This document shows positions 52,190-62,382 of a stretch of 64,000 nucleotides of DNA, piece after piece. Where the stretch lies: NCBI RefSeq assembly GCF_900115695.1, contig NZ_FOXK01000006.1:1-64000 (forward strand). Reading direction: 5' to 3'. Source of the DNA: Ectopseudomonas toyotomiensis (GTDB lineage Bacteria > Pseudomonadota > Gammaproteobacteria > Pseudomonadales > Pseudomonadaceae). Position numbers and translations under genes: made by a program. Under the pieces are notes generated by a model. The model did not search any database. It saw nothing but the letters and a program-made list of their open reading frames with translations, and was not told where the DNA came from. How positions within the stretch are numbered: the first letter of the stretch is position 1; every line of letters begins with the position of its first letter.

Positions 52190-54184
52190 ATGTCTATGCG
52201 ACATGCCAATCGTCTACTGGGTTTTCGTCCTACGGTTCTCGCCGCGGCCATTTCGCTGGCACCAGCAATCGGATACGCCGCTGAGGGTACAGAGGCGCTG
52301 AACCTCAAAGACGTAGTCGTCACAGCATCTGGTTACGAGCAACAGTTGATCGAGGCCCCAGCCTCGATCACGGTCATCACCAAGGAGCAACTGGAAGGTA
52401 AGTACTACCGCGACGTCACCGACGCCCTACAGGACATTCCCGGCGTATCTATCGAAGGTGGCGCAGGCGGAAAGCTGGAGAGCACGTCGATCAACATCCG
52501 TGGTCTGGGTGAGGCCTACACGCTGTTCATGGTCGACGGCAAACCACTGGGTTCCTCAGGTGAGGCCTACTACAACGGTTTCGGCAGTGCGACTCAGTTC
52601 GGCTGGCTGCCGCCGATGTCGGCCATCGAACGTATCGAGGTGATTCGCGGCCCGATGTCTTCTTTGTACGGCTCCAGCGCCCTGGCTGGCGTGATCAATA
52701 TCATTACCAAGAAGACCACAGCTGCGAGTTGGTCCGGCCAGATCAGCTATGACCACCTGCTACATGAAGATGACGCCGCCGGCACGGCGGGACAGACTCG
52801 CTATTACCTGAGCGGTCCGCTGGTCCAGGAGCATCTGGCCCTGAGCCTCTATGGCTCGCGCTACAAGCGCGACGAGGACGACATTGTCGGTGGTTACCCC
52901 GAGAAGACCAGCGAGAACAATACCGCCAAACTCGATTTCGTCCTGAACGACATGCACAGCTTCCAGCTGGAAGCCGGTCGTGCCAAGAGCGACAACCTCA
53001 AGACCGAGATCAGTGGTGCCCCTGGTGAGATGAACAATGACCGGACCCACTACGGCATCACCCATGATCTGAACTGGGGCAACGGCTTCCGCACCACCAC
53101 GTTCGCGACCCAGGCTCGCGAACAGATCGAGAACGGCAGCTCGGAATCCGAGTACAGCGACGACCTGATCAACAGCAAGACCTTCATCCCGCTAGAACGC
53201 CACACCATCACCCTGGGCGGTGAGTACAAATGGGAAACCATCGATCATGACCAGGGCCGCTTTTACGGTGCCGATATGACACTGGAGCGTTGGCAGCGCG
53301 CCCTGTTCGTTGAAGATGAGTACGCACTGACCGACGCATTCTCGGTAACAGCTGGTCTGCGTTTCGATGAGAACGAACACTACGGCGAAGAAATCATTCC
53401 TCGCCTCTATGGCGTGTACCGCCTGAGTGACGAGTGGGTGCTCAAGGGCGGAGTCAGCGGTGGCTACAAGGCGCCTTCATTGAAGCAGGCCGACTCCAGC
53501 ATTGTCGAGAATGCCGGCCGTGGCCGCTCTTATGACATGGGCAACTCGGATCTCAAGCCGGAAAGCAGTATCAACTACGAGATGGCTTTGATGTGGGATG
53601 CGGACAACGGTATCCAGTCCGGCGTCACCGTGTTCTTCACCGAGTTCGAGGACAAGATCGGTAAAAAATTGTGGTGCACCAGCCCGGCCAACAACCCGAG
53701 CTGCACCGTCAACGGCATCGCGCCGCGGCAGACCATCAACCAGTACGTGAACCAGGATCAGGCCGAATTGCGCGGCATAGAAGCATTCTTCAACGTGCCA
53801 TTGAGCGCCTCAGTGGACCTGCGCACCAACTACACCTTCTCCGACAGCGAGATCACGGAGTCCGAAGCCTCGCCAGAGGACGTCGGCAAACCCTTCAACA
53901 ACCTGCCCAAGCACATGTTCAACGTTGGCCTGGACTGGCGTGCCACCGATGCCCTGAACTTCTGGACAAAGGCCCGCTACAAGAGCGAGACCGTTTCGGA
54001 CGAAGACCTGGAGCGACGCCCAGCCTATACCCTGGTCGATCTCGGCGGGCTGTACCGGGTCAGCAAGCACATGAACGTCTATGCCGGTCTGTACAACGTC
54101 TTCGACAAGGAAATTTCCAGCGAGGAATACGGCAAGACCCTGGACGGACGTCGTTTGAATCTGGGCGTCGCGCTGAGCTTCTGA
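52190..54184 (+). CDS. TonB-dependent outer-membrane receptor
   Basis: 664 residues: signal peptide ending IGYAAEG, TonB-box region LKDVVVTASGYEQQLIEAPAS, plug domain (to about 165; SINIRGLGEAYTLFMVDGKPL, RGPMSSLYGSSALAGVINIITKK) and a 22-strand barrel ending RLNLGVALSF. FepA/CirA-like, so a ferric catecholate siderophore is likely. GGGGAG ribosome site. Upstream AATGATAAGTGATC resembles a weak Fur site. Converges with the regulator gene, four bases apart. Confidence 0.88.
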   Translation: MSMRHANRLLGFRPTVLAAAISLAPAIGYAAEGTEALNLKDVVVTASGYEQQLIEAPASITVITKEQLEGKYYRDVTDALQDIPGVSIEGGAGGKLESTSINIRGLGEAYTLFMVDGKPLGSSGEAYYNGFGSATQFGWLPPMSAIERIEVIRGPMSSLYGSSALAGVINIITKKTTAASWSGQISYDHLLHEDDAAGTAGQTRYYLSGPLVQEHLALSLYGSRYKRDEDDIVGGYPEKTSENNTAKLDFVLNDMHSFQLEAGRAKSDNLKTEISGAPGEMNNDRTHYGITHDLNWGNGFRTTTFATQAREQIENGSSESEYSDDLINSKTFIPLERHTITLGGEYKWETIDHDQGRFYGADMTLERWQRALFVEDEYALTDAFSVTAGLRFDENEHYGEEIIPRLYGVYRLSDEWVLKGGVSGGYKAPSLKQADSSIVENAGRGRSYDMGNSDLKPESSINYEMALMWDADNGIQSGVTVFFTEFEDKIGKKLWCTSPANNPSCTVNGIAPRQTINQYVNQDQAELRGIEAFFNVPLSASVDLRTNYTFSDSEITESEASPEDVGKPFNNLPKHMFNVGLDWRATDALNFWTKARYKSETVSDEDLERRPAYTLVDLGGLYRVSKHMNVYAGLYNVFDKEISSEEYGKTLDGRRLNLGVALSF

Positions 54185-54188
54185 GCAG

Positions 54189-54869
54189 TCACCCTGCGTT
54201 AAGAGTCAGGCGATAGCCCAGCCCACGCAGGGTCTCGATGCCGCTGTCGGCACCGGCATCCGCCAGCTTGCGCCGCAAGCGTGAAACCAACGCCTCGATG
54301 GCATTGGGTGTGACGGCCTCGCTGAGCGCATACAGGCGCTCCTCGAGGTGGTCCTTGATCACCACGCGCGGCACATTACGCAATAACTCCTCAAGCAGGG
54401 CCAGTTCACGTTTGGACAACAGCAAAGGGCATGTCCCCACGCAGACGTCTCGACTGTCCTGGCACAGGCTGAGATTTCCCAGTTGCAGGCGGCGCTCGCG
54501 GCGCGATCCAGGGCGTCGAAGAACAGCGCGCAAGCGCGCCTGTAACTCAGCCATCTCGAACGGCTTGAGCAGGAAGTCATCGGCTCCCGCATCAAGCCCG
54601 GCAACGCGCCTTTCAAGCGCATCGTTGGCCGTGAGGATGATGCAGGGCAGATCGTTGTTGCGGGTCGCAGAACGTGCAGCCAGGAGCGACAGGCCATCCA
54701 TGTCGGGCAGGCCGAGGTCAAGAATCATCGCGTCATAGCGGCTCAGCTCCAGCATCGCCTGAGCCTGCCGCCCGCGCTCTGCGATATCGACCACAAAGCC
54801 GGTGCGCTGCAGGTGGCGCTGTAACAGTTCACCCAACGCCGGATGGTCTTCAACGACAAGCAATTTCAT
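54189..54869 (-). CDS. OmpR-family response regulator of the iron locus
   Basis: 226 residues from ATG 54869 (ATG 54878 is the alternative). Receiver MKLLVVEDHPALGELLQRHLQ with MILDLGLPDMDG and LLKPFE; winged helix ending GADSGIETLRGLGYRLTLNAG. PfeR/PirR-like by context. The gene is separated from kinase 50738 by the divergent-orientation TonB gene. The stop is four bases from the receptor stop. Confidence 0.85.
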   Translation of the reverse strand: MKLLVVEDHPALGELLQRHLQRTGFVVDIAERGRQAQAMLELSRYDAMILDLGLPDMDGLSLLAARSATRNNDLPCIILTANDALERRVAGLDAGADDFLLKPFEMAELQARLRAVLRRPGSRRERRLQLGNLSLCQDSRDVCVGTCPLLLSKRELALLEELLRNVPRVVIKDHLEERLYALSEAVTPNAIEALVSRLRRKLADAGADSGIETLRGLGYRLTLNAG

Positions 54870-54887
54870 GACATGCACCGTGCGCTT

Positions 54888-54919
54888 GTCAGCCTTCGGT
54901 CAGCAAAGGCTGGGATAGT
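54888..54919 (+). promoter_or_regulatory. Conserved 32-base operator block before the PepSY operon
   Basis: GTCAGC at 54888 and 54899 (11-bp period), GCTGG and ATAGT at 54915, in the same order and spacing as at 52095-52126. It lies between the regulator gene and the divergent operon and so may serve both. Confidence 0.6.
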
Positions 54920-54940
54920 GAGAGCATCTTAGGACTAAAT

Positions 54941-54959
54941 CATTATGATTAGCATTATC
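54941..54959. promoter_or_regulatory. Fur box
   Basis: The complement GATAATGCTAATCATAATG agrees with the 19-base Fur consensus in about 16 positions. It lies 60 bases before the DUF3649 gene, over the probable promoter. Confidence 0.75.
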
Positions 54960-55018
54960 ATAAATATACAAACGTATTTCGCTTCCCAAGGCCTCACAAT
55001 CAGTCGGTGGGGCTGCTA

Positions 55019-55321
55019 ATGGCACGTACTCATTCGTCTGAGAACGCCTTCCGCTATCGTCTGACGATTGCAGCCCGAACACTGCTCGCAGTCCTGGGGG
55101 GCTACGGCTTTGCCGCTCTGTGCTGCGCCAGTCTGGCCCTGGCACTGCCCCTGCCAAAACCGCAGGCGGTGCTCGCCGCCACGCAGCTGTCCTTCGCGCT
55201 GTACTGCGCCTTGGCGATATGGGCCTTCAGCGCCAAAAGTGTGCGACGTGCCTGGTGCGTGGCGACGCTGCTGTGTGCCATCCCTGCCGCACATCTGCTG
55301 ATGCGGAGCGCCAACGTATGA
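55019..55321 (+). CDS. DUF3649-type small membrane protein
   Basis: 100 residues with three hydrophobic helices (LAVLGGYGFAALCCASLALALPL, LSFALYCALAIWAFSA, WCVATLLCAIPAAHLLM). This family is a regular companion of PepSY iron-uptake operons. GGTGGGG lies before ATG 55019. Its stop overlaps the PepSY start (ATGA). Under the Fur box at 54941. Confidence 0.78.
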   Translation: MARTHSSENAFRYRLTIAARTLLAVLGGYGFAALCCASLALALPLPKPQAVLAATQLSFALYCALAIWAFSAKSVRRAWCVATLLCAIPAAHLLMRSANV

Positions 55322-56922
55322 AGCCATTGGCCTTCCGCCAGGCGAATGCCTGGCTGCACACCTGGACCGGCCTGCTGCTTGGCTGGCTGCTCTACGCCAT
55401 ATTCCTCACCGGAACGCTGAGCTTCTTTCAGGAAGAGATCAGTTACTGGATGAAGCCTGAGCTGCACACCGCTGGCCCAAGGGACGACAGCGCCAGACTT
55501 GCATTGGCGCAGTTGGAGAAGCACGCGCCTGATGCCGCGCAATGGAACGTAAGCCTGCCCGGACCACGCAATGCGGCATTGCAGATCCAGTGGTTCGAGC
55601 CGGGCGAACGCATCGGCAAGGGCGGCGGGCAGCGCCTGACGCTGGATACGAGCAGCGGCGAACCTGTGCAGGTGCGCGAAACACGCGGTGGTAGCTTCCT
55701 CTACCGCTTTCACTTCGAGCTCTACGCCATGCCTCGCGAGGTGGCGCGCTGGATAGTCGGTATCGCGACCATGCTGATGCTGGTCGCCATCGTCAGCGGC
55801 GTGATCACCCACAAAAAGATCTTCAAGGACTTCTTCACATTCCGACCAGCCAAGGGACAACGCTCCTGGTTAGATGCTCACAACGTAACCGCGGTGCTCG
55901 CCCTGCCCTTTCATTTCATGATCACCTACAGCGGCTTACTGCTGCTGATGTTCATGCTCATGCCCTGGGGCGTCGAAAGCGCGTACCAGGGTGATCGTCA
56001 GGCGTTCTTCAGCGAAGCCGGTGGTCGCGGAGGCGGTGGTCGGGGAGCCCCAATCGATGCGCCGCGACAACCAGTCAAACCGGCGCAGATGACCGATCTC
56101 GCTCCCCTTCTTGCCCATGCTCAACAGCGCTGGCCGCAGGGTATCGCCAGCCTCTCGATCTCCGCCCCCAATACCGAGCGAGCCGTGGTCGAACTGCGAC
56201 AGCGCGGTGGCGACAGCCTGCTCGAACGCGGCAATGGCGAGCGTTTGCGCTTCAACGGCGTGACTGGTGCAGCCATGAACGCCCCCAAGGCGACACCAAC
56301 GCCAGCAGCAAGCGCTGTCTACAACGTATTTACCAGCTTGCACCTGATCCGCTTCGCGGGGCCACCGCTGCGCTGGATGTTCTTTCTCAGCGGCCTGCTG
56401 GGTACGGCCATGATAGCCACCGGGCTGGTGCTATGGGTGGTAAAACGCCTGCCTGAGCGCAAGAAGCTGAGCGGTACCCCGTTCGGTCATCGCCTGGTCG
56501 AAATGCTCAACGTAGGCTGCATTGCCGGCCTGCCAGTGGCTATCGCCGCCTACTTCTGGGCCAACCGCCTTTTGCCAGCAGGGCTGGAGCAACGGGCCGA
56601 CTGGGAGATTCGGTGCTTCTTCATCGCATGGGCCCTTTGCCTGCTGCATCCCCTGCTGCGCTCGCACAAGCGTGCCTGGCTCGAGCAGACCAGCTTTGCC
56701 GCATTGCTGTTCGGTGGCCTGCCCTTCTTTGCTCTGCTCCAACCAAGCAGCAGCCTGATAACGACAGTGAGCCAGGGCCACTGGTTACTTGCCGGTATGG
56801 ATCTGGCCCTGCTGGCCAGTGCTGCCCTGCTAGCCCTGGCGACCTGGCATATCGCCCGTCACCAAGCCATGCCGAGCAAACTGCGCCTGACGCGCAAAGT
56901 AACTCAGGAGGCCGCAGCATGA
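55318..56922 (+). CDS. PepSY-domain membrane protein, probable ferric-siderophore reductase
   Basis: 534 residues: N-terminal helix (ANAWLHTWTGLLLGWLLYAIFLTGTLSFF), periplasmic PepSY regions, HFMITYSGLLLLMFMLMPWG, a Gly-rich segment (GGRGGGGRG), and four or five more helices near the end. Conserved His residues on helices (HTWTG, HKKIF, HFMITYSG, HLIRFAGPP) suggest haem or electron transfer, as in the inner-membrane reductase FpvG. Operon DUF3649-PepSY-DUF3325-DUF4198. Confidence 0.85.
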   Translation: MKPLAFRQANAWLHTWTGLLLGWLLYAIFLTGTLSFFQEEISYWMKPELHTAGPRDDSARLALAQLEKHAPDAAQWNVSLPGPRNAALQIQWFEPGERIGKGGGQRLTLDTSSGEPVQVRETRGGSFLYRFHFELYAMPREVARWIVGIATMLMLVAIVSGVITHKKIFKDFFTFRPAKGQRSWLDAHNVTAVLALPFHFMITYSGLLLLMFMLMPWGVESAYQGDRQAFFSEAGGRGGGGRGAPIDAPRQPVKPAQMTDLAPLLAHAQQRWPQGIASLSISAPNTERAVVELRQRGGDSLLERGNGERLRFNGVTGAAMNAPKATPTPAASAVYNVFTSLHLIRFAGPPLRWMFFLSGLLGTAMIATGLVLWVVKRLPERKKLSGTPFGHRLVEMLNVGCIAGLPVAIAAYFWANRLLPAGLEQRADWEIRCFFIAWALCLLHPLLRSHKRAWLEQTSFAALLFGGLPFFALLQPSSSLITTVSQGHWLLAGMDLALLASAALLALATWHIARHQAMPSKLRLTRKVTQEAAA

Positions 56923-57242
56923 TCGTGCTTTGCCTTGCCTTGTGCTTCAGCGGTTTCGGCTCGCTGTGTCTTGGAGTCGATCGTCATCATGAGCAGGTAT
57001 ACGGACATAAACCTGCTCCCCTCAGGCGCCAACTGCTGCGCCTGCTTGGCTGGCTGCTTTTGGCTAGTGCTGCTGTACCCGCGATCTTCGCGCTCGGCAC
57101 CTCGATAGGACTGGCGCTGTGGGCATCGGTGCTGAGCCTTGCTGCCTTTGCCCAGATAACGCTGCTCAGTTATCGACCCAACCTGGTCCCGGCGCTGAGC
57201 ATTGGTGCCCCGCCGCTCGCCCTTTTCCTACACCTCATCTGA
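56919..57242 (+). CDS. DUF3325-type membrane protein
   Basis: 107 residues, three helices (LCLALCFSGFGSLCLGVDRHH, LLGWLLLASAAVPAIFALG, LALWASVLSLAAFAQITLL). Starts within the PepSY stop (ATGA). Known companion of PepSY iron-uptake genes. Function unknown. Confidence 0.78.
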   Translation: MIVLCLALCFSGFGSLCLGVDRHHEQVYGHKPAPLRRQLLRLLGWLLLASAAVPAIFALGTSIGLALWASVLSLAAFAQITLLSYRPNLVPALSIGAPPLALFLHLI

Positions 57243-57254
57243 TGGAGTTTCCCA

Positions 57255-57983
57255 ATGCGTATCTTTTTACTCGCCAGCCTTTTGCTGGCCCCCCTCGCTG
57301 CCCAAGCACACACCTTTCTGGTCAAGCCCGAGCAAACGGACGATCAGCTATCGATAGCGGTGCTGATGACGGAGAAACTCTTCCAGGGCGAACGCCTACT
57401 CAGTAGCGGCGATGTCAGCCTGCGCTTACTTAGCGCAGAAGGACAACAAGACATCACCTTACACGCCGACGAAACAGCCAAAGCCCTCATCGGCGAGATC
57501 CCGGCGCCGGCCAGCAGTGCCATCGCCGTCGCACGTAGCGCCCCGCGCTATCGCGCCATTGAGAAAGGTCAACAGACCAAAGACCCGGCCAAGACGCTGC
57601 GTATAGAAGCCTTCGCCAAGGCGCTGATCAACCCGCAAGGTTCGGGAGAGGCCTACACCATGCGCGCGGGTGATCGACTGGAACTGGCCCCGCTGGATAA
57701 CCCTGCACACCTGAGCTCAGGCGATACCCTGCGCGTGATAGTGCTGTTCGATGGCCAGCCATTGGCCAATGCCCGAGTGGCTGCCATGGCACCACAGCAG
57801 GATCGCCTGGTGGCGCATACCGACGCCAATGGTGTCGCCAACCTGCAATTGCCTGCAGCTGGGTCGTGGGTCATTCGCAGTAGGCATCATATCGATGAAG
57901 TAGATGCGCGTAGCATACGTTACGAGGCCAATACCAGTATGCTTATTAAAATAAACCCAGAAGACACACTAGTTTCACAATGA
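57255..57983 (+). CDS. DUF4198-type periplasmic protein
   Basis: 242 residues: signal peptide ending AAQAHTF, then HTFLVKPEQ start typical of DUF4198/NikM-like periplasmic domains, with a carboxyl Ig-like part (LRVIVLFDGQPLANARVAAMAPQQ, HTDANGVANLQLP). A mature N-terminal His may bind metal. Twelve bases after the DUF3325 gene, so it ends the Fur-linked operon. Confidence 0.8.
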   Translation: MRIFLLASLLLAPLAAQAHTFLVKPEQTDDQLSIAVLMTEKLFQGERLLSSGDVSLRLLSAEGQQDITLHADETAKALIGEIPAPASSAIAVARSAPRYRAIEKGQQTKDPAKTLRIEAFAKALINPQGSGEAYTMRAGDRLELAPLDNPAHLSSGDTLRVIVLFDGQPLANARVAAMAPQQDRLVAHTDANGVANLQLPAAGSWVIRSRHHIDEVDARSIRYEANTSMLIKINPEDTLVSQ

Positions 57984-58045
57984 CCATCTTATCCAACCAC
58001 TTCGCCTATTTACTGCCAGTTAAATAGGCCACACACTTTGCGGTC

Positions 58046-58078
58046 AAAAAAATAGGCAGCCATATGAATGGCTGCCTG
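58046..58078 (-). terminator. katG terminator
   Basis: On the minus strand AGGCAGCCATTCATATGGCTGCCT is followed by ATTTTTTTGACC. Strong stem and T-run 32-60 bases after the katG stop. Confidence 0.85.
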
Positions 58079-58109
58079 CCTGAATTGCTTTCTGAATAAG
58101 ACTATGGAA

Positions 58110-60688
<2,579 letters not shown>

Positions 60689-61324
60689 CTAGGCCCGTCC
60701 CGCCAGAGCCATTCGTACACCGAAGCCAATCAGAATGGACGCAAACAGCCAGCGCTGGAGGGTTTGGGCCAGTGGTCGCTGTGCCAGCCAGCGGCTGAGC
60801 GCGGCGCCTGCAGAGGCGTATAGCAAATCGAAGCACAGCCCCGTGAATACCAGCACGATACCGAGAAGGGCAAATTGCCCGGCGACTGCGCTCTCCTCCG
60901 GGCGAATGAACTGCGGTAATAGAACCGAGCAGAACAGTAGTGCCTTGGGGTTGCTTATGTTGGTGATCAATCCCTTACACAATGAAGCGCGCCAGAGTTG
61001 CACATCACTGCGGCTGTTTCCTACAGGGCATGCTGCTATCAGTGACGGCGCCCGAAAGATCCTGATAGCCAGCCAGACCAGATAGGCGGCGCCCATAAGG
61101 CGCAGCACCTCGAAGATCTCGGGCGAAGACTTGAGCAACGCCCCCAGCCCCAACGCAGCTATCAGCACATGCGCGCCTCTGGCCAATCCCAGGCCAGCGG
61201 CAACAGCCATGGCATGAGCACGCCCTTGGGTAGCCGCAGTCTGCAACATCAGCACCATATCTGGGCCCGGTACCAGATAGACAACCACCAGCGCCCCGAC
61301 AAACATCCATAAATCAGCCATCAC
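60689..61324 (-). CDS. LysE/RhtB-family amino-acid exporter
   Basis: 211 residues with five to six helices and the family start MMADLWMFVGALVVVYLVPGPDMVLML, GLGLARGAHVLIAALGLGALL and ISNPKALLFCSVLLPQF. Inner-membrane exporter; substrate unknown. Divergent from the persulfide dioxygenase gene across a 184-base AT-rich gap. Confidence 0.88.
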   Translation of the reverse strand: MMADLWMFVGALVVVYLVPGPDMVLMLQTAATQGRAHAMAVAAGLGLARGAHVLIAALGLGALLKSSPEIFEVLRLMGAAYLVWLAIRIFRAPSLIAACPVGNSRSDVQLWRASLCKGLITNISNPKALLFCSVLLPQFIRPEESAVAGQFALLGIVLVFTGLCFDLLYASAGAALSRWLAQRPLAQTLQRWLFASILIGFGVRMALAGRA

Positions 61325-61389
61325 GCCTCCCGCGACTTTCGCCTAGCAGCCAGATAAGTCATTACATATCAATCAGTTACAGATATTTA

Positions 61390-61402
61390 TTGCGAGTCGC
61401 AA
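61390..61402. promoter_or_regulatory. Palindrome TTGCGA-g-TCGCAA
   Basis: Perfect 6-bp arms with one central base, in the AT-rich divergent gap between the LysE gene and the sulfur operon. Candidate operator; the regulator is not in the window. Confidence 0.35.
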
Positions 61403-61508
61403 GATCATCACTTCTTTATATTCTTTTTTATTCTAAGCATAGAACCAAATAACAGTTACGCTCTAGCTTAAATGAATACCCCCACGGGTATAGCTCCGGA
61501 GTGTAATC

Positions 61509-62372
61509 ATGCAGCCTCATGTAGAAGCTTTTTTCGACCCAGCAACTTACACCTACAGCTACGTCGTGACCGACCTGGCGAGCAAGCACTGCGCCATCAT
61601 CGACTCGGTACTCGACTACGATCCCGCCGCGGGGCGTACTTCCTACAAGAGCGCGGATCGCCTGATTGCCTATGTGCGCGAGCAGCAACTGCAGGTGGAC
61701 TGGCTGTTGGAAACCCATGTACACGCTGACCACCTCTCCGCTGCTCCCTACCTGAAACGCGAACTGGGCGGGACGCTGGCCATCGGCGAAAACATCACCA
61801 TAGTTCAAGACACCTTTGGCAAGCTGTTCAACGCCGACGCCGAATTTGCTACCGACGGCCGTCAGTTCGATCACCTGTTCAAGGATGGAGATACCTTCAA
61901 TCTGGGCAGTATTGAGGCCCGCGTCATCCATACCCCGGGCCATACCCCGGCGTGCATGACCTACTTGATCGGTGATGCCGGCTTTGTCGGCGATACCCTG
62001 TTCATGCCCGACTACGGCACCGCACGTTGCGATTTCCCCGGGGGTGATGCGCGCACGTTGTTTCAGTCGATTCGCAAGCTGTTTACCCTGCCCGACACAA
62101 CGCGCCTGTTTATGTGCCACGACTACAAGGCACCGGGGCGTGATGACTTCCGCTACCAAACCAGCGTTGCTGAACAACGCGAGCTGAACGTGCATGTGCA
62201 TGAAGGCATCAGCGAGGCTGACTTTGTTGCCATGCGCAGCGCCCGTGATGCCACCCTGGGCATGCCGACCCTGATTCTTCCGTCAGTGCAAGTGAACATG
62301 CGCGCCGGCCAATTGCCTCCCGCCGAGGACAACGGGACCCGTTACCTGAAAATCCCCCTCGACGTGCTCTGA
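61509..62372 (+). CDS. MBL-fold persulfide dioxygenase-type protein
   Basis: 287 residues with the metal motif ETHVHADHLSAAPYLKRELG, HTPGHTPACM, FVGDTLFMPDYGTARCDFPGGDA and MCHDY. This is the ETHE1/Blh-like dioxygenase class that oxidises glutathione persulfide to sulfite, distinguished by the ARCDFPGGD loop. Cytoplasmic (no signal peptide). It is followed after 10 bases by a rhodanese-SQR fusion, together forming a sulfide detoxification pathway. Confidence 0.85.
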   Translation: MQPHVEAFFDPATYTYSYVVTDLASKHCAIIDSVLDYDPAAGRTSYKSADRLIAYVREQQLQVDWLLETHVHADHLSAAPYLKRELGGTLAIGENITIVQDTFGKLFNADAEFATDGRQFDHLFKDGDTFNLGSIEARVIHTPGHTPACMTYLIGDAGFVGDTLFMPDYGTARCDFPGGDARTLFQSIRKLFTLPDTTRLFMCHDYKAPGRDDFRYQTSVAEQRELNVHVHEGISEADFVAMRSARDATLGMPTLILPSVQVNMRAGQLPPAEDNGTRYLKIPLDVL

Positions 62373-62382
62373 GGAACTGCCC

